Source: Acidobacteriota bacterium
Lineage (GTDB): Bacteria; Acidobacteriota; Vicinamibacteria; Vicinamibacterales; UBA8438
DNA length: 52,832 nt
Assembly (NCBI GenBank): GCA_009861545.1
Contig: VXME01000060.1
Span: 1 to 52,832, forward strand
Direction of reading: 5' to 3'
Program-made: the position numbers and the translations under genes
Notes under the pieces: generated by a model
What the model was told of the DNA's origin: nothing
Database searches by the model: none
Seen by the model: the letters and a program-made list of their open reading frames with translations, nothing else
Shown: positions 46,219 through 52,832 of the stretch, piece after piece
Position numbering within the stretch: the first letter of the stretch is position 1
How the letters are laid out: every line of letters starts with the position of its first letter

Positions 46219-46305
46219 ATATCAGGAATCGAGCGGGTGGGGTCGGGTTCTCGGAACACCCTGCATGCTGAACGCGGCGGCGCTCGGTAGCGGGGCAGCT
46301 CTTCT

Positions 46306-47163
46306 TCAGCCGTCGCCGCGGCCCCGCGGGCCGCACCACGCGACCTGCCCGAGAATCCGATCGTTCTCGGCCACCGGATGCGATGCATGGGTACGGTTGT
46401 CGCTGGCCAGCAGCCAGCGCCCGCGGCTCTGCCGCAGGCGCTTGATGACGAGACCGCTGTCCGTCCGAACCGCGAACAACTGTCCGTCCAGCGGGTCGGT
46501 CCGGGCCGGGTCGACCACGACGAGGTCGCCGTCGCGGATGTTGGGCTCCATGGAGTCGCCGGCCGCGCGCACGCACGTCAGGTGCTCGGGCCGCGCCCAG
46601 GACGGCAGGGCGTCGGCGGCGACGGCGATTGACACCTCCGGCGATTCCTCGAACACCACCTCGCCGGTACCCGCCGCGAGCCGCACTTCCGGAGCGAACG
46701 GGATCATGACCACGCCGCTCTCCGAGGCCTCGCCTGCGCGCGAACGCCCACCGGAGACGAGGCGGGGAATCAACGCCGCCGCGGTCGCCGCCCGTTCCAT
46801 CAACTCCTGCACGAGTCCGATTCCCTCGCGCAGCCTCGACGCCATCGCATCCTTCTTGATCGCGTCGAGAGCGTCGTCGATCGTGGCGTCGCGCGGCAGG
46901 TCGAGGGCCCGCGCGATCTCCGAGGGGAGCCGCGGCCGGGTCGTCGAATCCGCCCGCGCCGGGCCGATGTAGAATTCCAACTCCAGGACGGACGCGATCA
47001 ACTCGAGGGTCGTGCTCCTGGCCGCCCGCCCCTCGATCACGCTCCTCAACTGTCCGAGCGGGATGCCGGTGCGGTGCGCGAACGGACGCAGTCCCTCCGC
47101 GTCGATCCGCTGCCGAACGGCCTGCCGGAGGTAGTCGATCCCGTAGCGTGTCACGACCGACAC
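46306..47163 (-). CDS. HTH/S24-peptidase transcriptional repressor, copy 2 (paralogue)
   Basis: A 285-residue protein very similar to copy 1 along its whole length. HTH region HRTGIPLGQLRSVIEGRAA; S24 site CVRAAGDSMEPNIRDGDLVV with Ser, and LVIKRLRQSRGR with Lys; possible cleavage site in VRLAAGTGEVVF. GTG 47163 gives MSVVTRYGIDYLRQ, matching copy 1. It is upstream of copy 1 on the minus strand with an 88-base gap, so they may be co-transcribed. Its start is 52 bases from the divergent HTH-like gene. Confidence 0.85.
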   Translation of the reverse strand: MSVVTRYGIDYLRQAVRQRIDAEGLRPFAHRTGIPLGQLRSVIEGRAARSTTLELIASVLELEFYIGPARADSTTRPRLPSEIARALDLPRDATIDDALDAIKKDAMASRLREGIGLVQELMERAATAAALIPRLVSGGRSRAGEASESGVVMIPFAPEVRLAAGTGEVVFEESPEVSIAVAADALPSWARPEHLTCVRAAGDSMEPNIRDGDLVVVDPARTDPLDGQLFAVRTDSGLVIKRLRQSRGRWLLASDNRTHASHPVAENDRILGQVAWCGPRGRGDG

Positions 47164-47164
47164 G
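47147..47164. promoter_or_regulatory. inverted repeat over the start of S24 copy 2 (candidate operator)
   Basis: CGTGTC and GACACG flank a six-base centre, again 18 bases long and covering the GTG start, in the same register as the element at 46201. Shared consensus TGTCAC-N3-CGACA/TGTCAC-N2-CTGACA supports a recognition site of these repressors. Confidence 0.45.
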
Positions 47165-47189
47165 ATACACGGAATCACTTGCACGCACG

Positions 47190-47203
47190 TGCCATTTGTG
47201 GCA
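47190..47203. promoter_or_regulatory. inverted repeat between the divergent regulators
   Basis: TGCCA and TGGCA flank TTTG in the 52-base divergent gap between S24 copy 2 and the small HTH-like gene. A TTGCAC at 47179 may be a -35 box for the plus-strand gene. A regulatory role is likely from position only. Confidence 0.35.
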
Positions 47204-47215
47204 TGCTTCCGTGCC

Positions 47216-47539
47216 ATGGACGACACGGTTCGGCGGCTCGTGGCGCTCTGCGGCCTGTTCGCCGAGAGCACCGGGCGGAGCATCTCTACCGTCTCCCGCT
47301 ACGCGACGGGAAGCGGCGAAACCATCGCGCGGCTGCAACGCGGCCACGCCATCACGACGCGGCGCGCGGAACGCGCCATCCGCTTTCTCTCCGACAACTG
47401 GCCGGCGCCGGTGGAGTGGCCGGCAGACATTCCGCGCCCCGCCGTATCTCCAGGTCTCGCCGATGAGCCGGAACTGCCGGTCGCGGCCCTCGGCGACGGC
47501 AGGGACGCGCTGTCCGTGGAACCGCTGAGCAGCGGCTGA
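47216..47539 (+). CDS. small helix-turn-helix-like protein
   Basis: A 107-residue protein transcribed away from the S24 genes. Residues 10-45 (LFAESTGRSISTVSRYATGS, then GETIARLQRGHAITTRRAER) resemble a phage-type XRE DNA-binding domain, followed by FLSDNWPAPVEWP and a Pro-rich tail. Together with the S24 proteins it recalls a CI/Cro-type arrangement, though no prophage genes are present. ATG 47216 was preferred; GTG 47189 would place the start inside the inverted repeat. Confidence 0.6.
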   Translation: MDDTVRRLVALCGLFAESTGRSISTVSRYATGSGETIARLQRGHAITTRRAERAIRFLSDNWPAPVEWPADIPRPAVSPGLADEPELPVAALGDGRDALSVEPLSSG

Positions 47540-47638
47540 GAGACCGGCCTTTTCTCCCGCGCTTCACGAGGTCCGAGCCCAGGCGCTTCGATTCGAGGCT
47601 GGCGCGGCAGGCAGCCGGTAGCAGCGGCTCGTCGTTGC

Positions 47639-48058
47639 CTATTCGCGACCCTTCAGGCGCCGGAGTTGCCGCCGCTGCTGCTTGTCGGGGGCCGTAGCGC
47701 GGCCGGCGCGCCGGAGCAGCATCCTGAACGCCAGCTCCTCCTCCCTGGGCGGCGGCGTCCGGTCCTCGTACAGCCCCCGCGCGTCGGCCTTCGGCAGATG
47801 GTGCTCGGCGAGCGCCGCCACCGACACTATCTGCGTCACACCGTTGGGGCGGGTGATGCGGATCTCGTCGCCAGGGCGGATCTCCCGGTGCGGCTTCGCT
47901 CTACGACCGTTGATCTCGACCTTGCCGCCCTTCGCCGCGCGCTGCGCCTCGGAGCGCGTCCGGAAGAGGCAGGCCACGTCGAGCCAGACGTCGAGACGTA
48001 CGCACTGCAAGAGGTCCGTGTCCGTAGGCTGGGACGGTGATCCTGCCCGATTATCCAT
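47639..48058 (-). CDS. S4-domain RNA-binding protein (Hsp15-like)
   Basis: A 139-residue protein with an S4 domain: VRLDVWLDVACLFRTRSEAQ, then KGGKVEINGRRAKPHREIRP and GDEIRITRP. The basic C-terminal tail (KQQRRQLRRLKG) suits RNA binding. Hsp15 relatives act on stalled 50S subunits. ATG 48058 chosen because the S4 fold begins about 20 residues later; an in-frame ATG far upstream adds low-complexity sequence. The 99 bases between this gene and the HTH-like gene hold nothing recognisable. Confidence 0.85.
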   Translation of the reverse strand: MDNRAGSPSQPTDTDLLQCVRLDVWLDVACLFRTRSEAQRAAKGGKVEINGRRAKPHREIRPGDEIRITRPNGVTQIVSVAALAEHHLPKADARGLYEDRTPPPREEELAFRMLLRRAGRATAPDKQQRRQLRRLKGRE

Positions 48059-48137
48059 GAGCGGTGCAGGGCGGTTCCCGGCGATCCCGCACGATGCGCG
48101 GCGGTAGTGGAACGCGGCGGGACGCTTCGCCGCGAAG

Positions 48138-50942
48138 CTACGATCCGACCAGCATGCGGCCGACCGCGGTGCGGCTCTCGGGAACGATGCTGTCGATACG
48201 GTCGATCTGCCGGCCGCCCGCCTGCGCAAAATCCGGGCGCCCGCCGCCGCGTCCCCCGACGATGGGCGCGAGCTCCTTGATCAGATTGCCCGCGTGGACG
48301 CGATCCGTCAGGTCACGGGTTACCGAGACGACCAGGGCCGCCTTGCCGTCGTTGTCGGACGCCAGCACCACGACTCCGCTTCCGAGGCGGTCGCGGAGCG
48401 AGTCGGCGAGTGTGCGAAGCGCTCCCGGCTCGAGGCCGGACACCACGCGGGACACGACCGGGATGCCGTCGACCTCCTCCGCACCGTCATCCTGCGCCTC
48501 TCCCGCCGCCGCACCGGCCATCGCCGCCTGCACTCTGAGGCGCTCGTTCTCACGTACAAGCCGCTTGTAGTCGGCGGCCAGCTTTCTGACGGCGTTCGCA
48601 GCCTGATCGGCGTGGACCCTGTTCACGGGGCGACGGAACCGGAGGTGGTGCAGTCTGTCGACGGCCGCCACTGCTGAATCCGCTGGCGTATCGAGGGCGT
48701 GGGCCAGCAGGGAAAGCTCGTCTCCGCGATCCTGGAACATCTGTACGGCCTTCTCTCCGGTCACTGCCTCAATCCGCCGGACGCCGGCCGCAACGCCGCC
48801 CTCGTGGGTGATGAGGAAGGGCCCGATGTCGCCGGTCGCGCGGCAATGCGTCCCGCCGCAGAGTTCGACGGAGAAGTCCGGGACGGTGACGACGCGCACC
48901 CGATCCCCGTACTTCTCGCCGAAGAGAGCCATGGCGCCGGCTGCGATGGCCTCCTCCGTCGACCGCTCCTCGGTCTCGACTGCCTGATTCCGGAAGACGT
49001 GACTGTTCACCAGGCGTTCGATCCGGTGCAGCTCGTCGGCGGTGACCGGTTCATGGTGAGTGATGTCGAACCGGAGGCGATCCGGGTCTACGAGCGATCC
49101 CGCCTGCCGCACGTGCTTCCCCACGATCTCACGCAGCGCCGCGTGCAGGAGGTGTGTCGCGGTGTGGTTGCGCCGGATGTCGTCGCGGCGCTTCCCGTCG
49201 ACCTCGGCGGTTACCTCGTCGCCGAGACGGAGCTCTCCGTCGCGCACCGCGGTCAGGTGCATTCGGGGCCAGACCCGCTTCAGGCGCACCACATCTTCCA
49301 CGGCGGCGCCGAGATCCTTCGCGATCAGGCGGCCCGTGTCCGAGACTTGGCCCCCCGCCTCCAGATAGAAGGGGGTCCGATCGAGTACGACGTATCCTTG
49401 CTCCCCGGGAGCGAGCGCCTCGACGCCGGTGAGACCCGCGCCGTTGCCGTCGCGACGGAACAGATGGGTGATGCCGCTCCGGGTGGATGTGGTCTCGTAA
49501 CCGTCGAACTGCTCCGGACGGAATTGCGGTTCGCCCTTCGACGTAAGCACGTACGGTCCGGCGGTTATCGCAACCTCCGATTCCTGCGCGCCGCCGAACG
49601 TCGCCCCCGCGCGGGCGCGGGCTCGCTGTTCCTCCATCGCCCGTTCGAACTCCGCCCGATCCACATCCACCGACCGGGACTGCGCCATGTCCTCGATGAA
49701 GTCGAGGGGCATGCCGAACGTGTCGTAGAGCTGGAACGCCGCGTCTCCGGTCAGGGTTCCTCCGCCGCTCTCGGCGACGGCGAGCGCCGCTTCCAGGTGC
49801 GGCAATCCGTCGCGGAGCACGCGGTCGAACTGCGCCTCCTCGCGGCGCACGACCGATGCGATGACCTCGCGGCTGGCATCCAACTCGGGATACGCACCGG
49901 CCATCTCGGCAATCACCACGCCGGTGAGCTCGTGCAGGAACGGCTCGGTCAGCCCGAGCTTCTTTCCGTGCCGCATCGCCCGCCGCATGATCTTGCGGAG
50001 CACGTAACCGCGCCATTCGTTCGACGGGACGACGCCGTCGGCGATGAGGAACGTCATCGCGCGCAGGTGATCCGCGATTACACGCAACGACACGTCGCTC
50101 GTGTCGTTCGCCGGGCGGCCGGCCAGCGGCCCGTACTCCGAGCCCGCCCTTTCCCCGATGGCGGAGAGGAGGGGGGAGAAGAGGTCCGTGTCGTAGTTCG
50201 ACAGCTTGTCCTGCAGGACCGCGACTATCCGCTCGAGTCCCATGCCGGTGTCGATGGACGGGGCCGGCAGCGGCGTGAGCGAACCGTCCGCCCGCCGCTC
50301 GAACTCCATGAAGACGTTGTTCCAGATCTCGACGTAGCGGTCGCAGTCGCAGTCGATGCCGATGCAGGGTTCGGTGGTGCAGGGCAGATGGTCGCCGCGG
50401 TGGTAGTGGATCTCCGAGCAGCGGCCGCACGGGCCCGTCTCGCCCATCGCCCAGAAGTTCTCCGCCGCGCCCAACTCGGCGATGCGCGACGCCGGGACGA
50501 GGCGCTCCCAGATGGCGTACGCCTCGTCGTCCCGCGGGACGCCGTCCTCGCCCTTGAAGACCGTCGCGTAGAGGCGCTCGGCGGGGAGGTTCCAGACGCC
50601 CGTCAGCAGCTCCCACGCAAAGGGGATGGCGTCGGCCTTGAAATAGTCGCCGAACGAGAAGTTGCCGAGCATCTCGAAGAACGTGTGGTGCCGAAGGGAA
50701 GGCCCGACGTTCTCGAGGTCGTTGTGCTTCCCGCTGACCCGCATGCACTTCTGGGACGTCGTGGCGCGCCGGTACTCCCGCCGCTCGGCGCCGAGGAAGA
50801 GGTCCTTGAACTGGTTCATCCCCGCGTTGGTGAACAGCAGCGTGGGGTCGTCCCCGGGCACGAGCGGGGAACTGGCCACGATGCGGTGCCCGCGCTCGCG
50901 GAAATACTCGAGAAAGCTCTGTCGAATCTCGGCCGAAGTCAT
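48138..50942 (-). CDS. alaS: alanyl-tRNA synthetase
   Basis: A 934-residue class II synthetase. Aminoacylation core: TLLFTNAGMNQFKDLFLG, SQKCMRVSGKHNDLENVG and GETGPCGRCSEIHYHRGD. Editing domain: HTATHLLHAALREIVGKH and VELCGGTHCRATGDIGPF with zinc ligands. C-Ala domain: VGGRGGGRPDFAQAGG. Start ATG 50942 (MTSAEIRQSFLEYF) matches the family; ATGs at 50951 and 50966 are in frame and possible. It lies 57 bases after recX. Confidence 0.95.
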   Translation of the reverse strand: MTSAEIRQSFLEYFRERGHRIVASSPLVPGDDPTLLFTNAGMNQFKDLFLGAERREYRRATTSQKCMRVSGKHNDLENVGPSLRHHTFFEMLGNFSFGDYFKADAIPFAWELLTGVWNLPAERLYATVFKGEDGVPRDDEAYAIWERLVPASRIAELGAAENFWAMGETGPCGRCSEIHYHRGDHLPCTTEPCIGIDCDCDRYVEIWNNVFMEFERRADGSLTPLPAPSIDTGMGLERIVAVLQDKLSNYDTDLFSPLLSAIGERAGSEYGPLAGRPANDTSDVSLRVIADHLRAMTFLIADGVVPSNEWRGYVLRKIMRRAMRHGKKLGLTEPFLHELTGVVIAEMAGAYPELDASREVIASVVRREEAQFDRVLRDGLPHLEAALAVAESGGGTLTGDAAFQLYDTFGMPLDFIEDMAQSRSVDVDRAEFERAMEEQRARARAGATFGGAQESEVAITAGPYVLTSKGEPQFRPEQFDGYETTSTRSGITHLFRRDGNGAGLTGVEALAPGEQGYVVLDRTPFYLEAGGQVSDTGRLIAKDLGAAVEDVVRLKRVWPRMHLTAVRDGELRLGDEVTAEVDGKRRDDIRRNHTATHLLHAALREIVGKHVRQAGSLVDPDRLRFDITHHEPVTADELHRIERLVNSHVFRNQAVETEERSTEEAIAAGAMALFGEKYGDRVRVVTVPDFSVELCGGTHCRATGDIGPFLITHEGGVAAGVRRIEAVTGEKAVQMFQDRGDELSLLAHALDTPADSAVAAVDRLHHLRFRRPVNRVHADQAANAVRKLAADYKRLVRENERLRVQAAMAGAAAGEAQDDGAEEVDGIPVVSRVVSGLEPGALRTLADSLRDRLGSGVVVLASDNDGKAALVVSVTRDLTDRVHAGNLIKELAPIVGGRGGGRPDFAQAGGRQIDRIDSIVPESRTAVGRMLVGS

Positions 50943-50999
50943 CCGGGTCATTTTGTCACACGGCATCTCGCCGCCGGCGGCGCGGCGGCGATACCTCCT

Positions 51000-51488
51000 T
51001 CAGGAGGGCTCCTCGTCATCCGCCGGTGCGGGCGCCGCGGCGCGGTTGCGCAGCGTCGCGGTCACCATGCGCGGCTCGAAGCCCTGGCGAACCAGATAGC
51101 GGTACAGCTTGCCTAAGTGGATGCGGTCCTCGACCGCCGCGCCCTCGGGCAGGCGCCGTGCGAGAGCCCGTTCGAGCACCGTTTGCACACCGTGCTCGGC
51201 GTAGACCTCGGCCACGGCGGCGTGCGCCACCGCGGGTGCGATGCCGAGTGCGGCGATCTCCCGCTCGGCCCGGAGGGGGCCGCGATGGGTTACGCGGGCC
51301 GCCCGACGGGCATGCACGCGGGCGGTACGGCTGTCGTCGAGCGCGCCCTCCTGCTGCAGGCGGGCGACGGCGGCCTCTATTCCGCCGCTATCGAAACCTC
51401 GCCGGCGCAGCCCCTCTACCATTTGTGCCGTGCACCGCTCGCGCCGGGCCAGCAGGGACAACCCCGCTGTGTAGGGATTGGAAGGCAA
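51000..51488 (-). CDS. recX: regulatory protein RecX
   Basis: A 162-residue RecX, which modulates RecA filaments. Three-helix repeats are evident: AGLSLLARRERCTAQMVEGL, RRGFDSGGIEAAVARLQQEG, then LDDSRTARVHARRA. It lies 35 bases after ilvE and before alaS; in many genomes recX and alaS are neighbours of recA, but no recA is present here. Confidence 0.85.
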   Translation of the reverse strand: MPSNPYTAGLSLLARRERCTAQMVEGLRRRGFDSGGIEAAVARLQQEGALDDSRTARVHARRAARVTHRGPLRAEREIAALGIAPAVAHAAVAEVYAEHGVQTVLERALARRLPEGAAVEDRIHLGKLYRYLVRQGFEPRMVTATLRNRAAAPAPADDEEPS

Positions 51489-51523
51489 AGCGCACTGCAG
51501 GCCGCCGCGCCGGGCTCGTACCG

Positions 51524-52498
51524 TCAGCCTGCTCCGGCTGCGGCCTCGGCCCCTTGCGCCGCCGTCACGGGATCGCCGTAGACGAACTTCAGCCAGCCGT
51601 GCGTATCGGGTACGCGGCCCTTGATGACGTCGAAGAAACGGCGCTGAATGGCCGCGGTCAGCGGGCCGCGCTTGCCGTTGCCGATCGCGATTTTGTCGAT
51701 CGACCGGATGGGCGAGATCTCGGCCGCGGTGCCCGTGAAGAAAACCTCGTCGGCGATGTACAAGGCCTCGCGCGGCAGCGTCTCCTCGCGTACCTCGAAC
51801 CCGAGATCTCCCGCCAGCGTGATGACGACATCGCGTGTGATGCCCGGCAGGATCGAGTCGGCGGACGGGGGCGTCGTGATGAGGCCGTCACGGACCACGA
51901 AGATGTTCTGGCCGCTGCCTTCGCTCACGAAGCCGCGCGGGTCGAGGGCGATGCCTTCGGCGTACCCGTTCAGGGTCGCCTCCATCTTGATGAGCTGCGA
52001 GTTGGCGTAGTTGGCGGTCGACTTGGCCACGGACGGGAACCGGTTGGGCGCCCCCCGGCCCCAGGAGCTGACCTGGACGTCGACGCCGTGCTCGAGCGCG
52101 TCATCCCCCAGGTAGGCGCCCCATTCCCAGACCAGGATCGCAGCCTCCACCGGGCAACTGAACGGGTTGACCCCCAAGGTGTCGTAGCCCCGATAGAGCA
52201 GCGGACGGACGTAGCAGGCGCTGTACCGGTTCGCGCGTATCGTGTCGAGAATCGCCTCGTGGAACTCTTCCGGTTCGAGCTCCTTGTAATCCATGCGGTA
52301 GATCTTCGCCGAGTCGTACAGCCGCCGGACATGTGCGTCGAGGCGGAACACGGCGGCGCCGTCGGGCGTGTCGTAGCAGCGTGCACCCTCGAAGACGCCG
52401 CTTCCGTAGTGGATGACGTGGGAGCCGATGTGAATCTTCGCGTCGGCCCAGTCGACCAACTCGCCGTTCATCCAGATACGGCCGGTGCCGAAGCTCAT
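51524..52498 (-). CDS. ilvE: branched-chain amino acid aminotransferase
   Basis: A 324-residue fold-type IV PLP enzyme interconverting branched-chain amino and 2-oxo acids. HYGSGVFEGARCYD and YVRPLLYRGYDTLGVNP are family motifs; the PLP lysine lies in SVAKSTANYANSQLIKMEA, and GFVSEGSGQNIFVV, LPGITRDVVI and ADEVFFTGTAAEISPI follow. ATG 52498 fits the usual start (GRIWMNGELVDW). A good promoter lies upstream. Confidence 0.95.
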   Translation of the reverse strand: MSFGTGRIWMNGELVDWADAKIHIGSHVIHYGSGVFEGARCYDTPDGAAVFRLDAHVRRLYDSAKIYRMDYKELEPEEFHEAILDTIRANRYSACYVRPLLYRGYDTLGVNPFSCPVEAAILVWEWGAYLGDDALEHGVDVQVSSWGRGAPNRFPSVAKSTANYANSQLIKMEATLNGYAEGIALDPRGFVSEGSGQNIFVVRDGLITTPPSADSILPGITRDVVITLAGDLGFEVREETLPREALYIADEVFFTGTAAEISPIRSIDKIAIGNGKRGPLTAAIQRRFFDVIKGRVPDTHGWLKFVYGDPVTAAQGAEAAAGAG

Positions 52499-52541
52499 GG
52501 CAATTCCGTGATCTCTTCCGAGGCCAACAGGTTAATTGTCC

Positions 52542-52570
52542 AGTCTAAGAGGGCGGCGCGCGGTTTGCAA
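52542..52570 (-). promoter_or_regulatory. sigma-70-like promoter of ilvE
   Basis: On the minus strand TTGCAA (52570-52565) and TAGACT (52547-52542) are separated by exactly 17 bases. The start of transcription would be near 52535, about 36 bases before ATG 52498. This is the best promoter match in the window. Confidence 0.6.
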
Positions 52571-52579
52571 GCGAACGAA

Positions 52580-52747
52580 CTACCAAATCTCTCCGCAGAA
52601 CGGGCAGCGGTCCGCCCGCGCGTGCAGCGGCTTGTGGCAGCGCGAGCAGAAGCGGCTCGACGACGGGCTGTCGCTGCGCCGGCGGCGAGGGGTGACGCGG
52701 CCGCGGGCGCGGGGCGCCTCGGCGTGGGGTTCCGGCGGCGCCGCCCC
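52580..52747 (-). CDS. zinc-ribbon protein, C-terminal end (truncated by contig edge)
   Basis: Reading leftwards to the TAG at 52580 gives a basic Ser/Arg/Pro-rich stretch followed by a C-terminal CSRCHKPLHARADRCPFCGE, a four-cysteine zinc ribbon. The start lies beyond the low-quality contig end. The zinc ribbon is clear; overall function is unknown. Confidence 0.6.
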   Translation of the reverse strand, partial: GAAPPEPHAEAPRARGRVTPRRRRSDSPSSSRFCSRCHKPLHARADRCPFCGEIW

Positions 52748-52749
52748 CC

Positions 52750-52832
52750 GCCCGGGCGGGGGGGGGGGCCCCCGGGAGGTTTTAAAAAAAGCGCGCCCCC
52801 GCGACCAAAGACAGACGGGGAAGGGGGGGGGT
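52750..52832. other. low-quality contig end
   Basis: Homopolymer runs of G and C and A-rich stretches unlike the rest of the window replace normal coding composition here. It mirrors the poly-C at the left end and is best treated as unreliable sequence. Confidence 0.75.

Noticed and set aside
45363-47539. Prophage remnant
   Set aside because: Two S24 repressors and a small HTH-like gene are present, but there is no integrase, structural gene or attachment-site duplication that I can see.

Overview
The window is a GC-rich (about 70%), gene-dense bacterial chromosome segment, almost entirely made of housekeeping operons with short or overlapping junctions. The outer-membrane genes (bamA, skp, lptE, lipid A genes) point to a diderm. 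The futalosine menaquinone genes, the DUF6677-type and DUF2085 membrane proteins and the gene order suggest Acidobacteriota, probably Vicinamibacteria-like; this is inference, since no rRNA is present. Both ends (about 1-50 and 52750-52832) are homopolymer-rich and look like low-quality contig ends. No rRNA, tRNA, CRISPR array, insertion sequence or integrase was seen, and no gene-free stretch exceeds 300 bases.

Layout. 56-4160: partial MTA phosphorylase, PfkB kinase, four small membrane proteins, enoyl-CoA hydratase and ribH. 4157-7479: nusB and lysS, both carrying unusual in-frame N-terminal extensions. 7503-11969: LolC/E permease, LolD ATPase and ClpC. 12116-18778: bamA, skp, a fabZ-lpxA fusion, lpxI and a Gfo/Idh oxidoreductase (outer-membrane assembly and lipid A). 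18775-25158: a menaquinone cluster with a MqnE-like protein lacking the radical-SAM cysteines, then mqnA, mqnC, a MqnF-like deaminase, mqnP, ubiX-like and menG. 25174-28694: TonB-like protein, a 26-residue membrane peptide, miaA, hfq and a dGTPase-like HD protein. 28732-33867: DUF177, rpmF, plsX, fabD, fabG, acpP and fabF. 34021-39264: etfB, etfA, ETF-quinone oxidoreductase, a DUF374 acyltransferase and an HDAC-like deacetylase. 39279-39949 (minus): a PIN/ribbon-helix-helix toxin-antitoxin pair. 40129-44324: leuS, lptE and holA, followed by convergent rpsT.

44761-47539 is a small accessory stretch. It holds a DUF411 protein with an in-frame UGA exactly at a conserved cysteine (a selenocysteine candidate), two tandem HTH/S24 repressors whose start codons lie inside matching inverted repeats, and a divergent small DNA-binding-like gene. 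The window ends with an S4 RNA-binding protein, alaS, recX, ilvE and a truncated zinc-ribbon gene, all on the minus strand.

The most notable signals are the UGA-containing DUF411 gene with a SECIS-like hairpin, the foreign-looking in-frame extensions on nusB and lysS with a duplicated nusB head, a roughly 100-bp intergenic repeat present three times around lipid-related genes, and the degenerate MqnE homologue.
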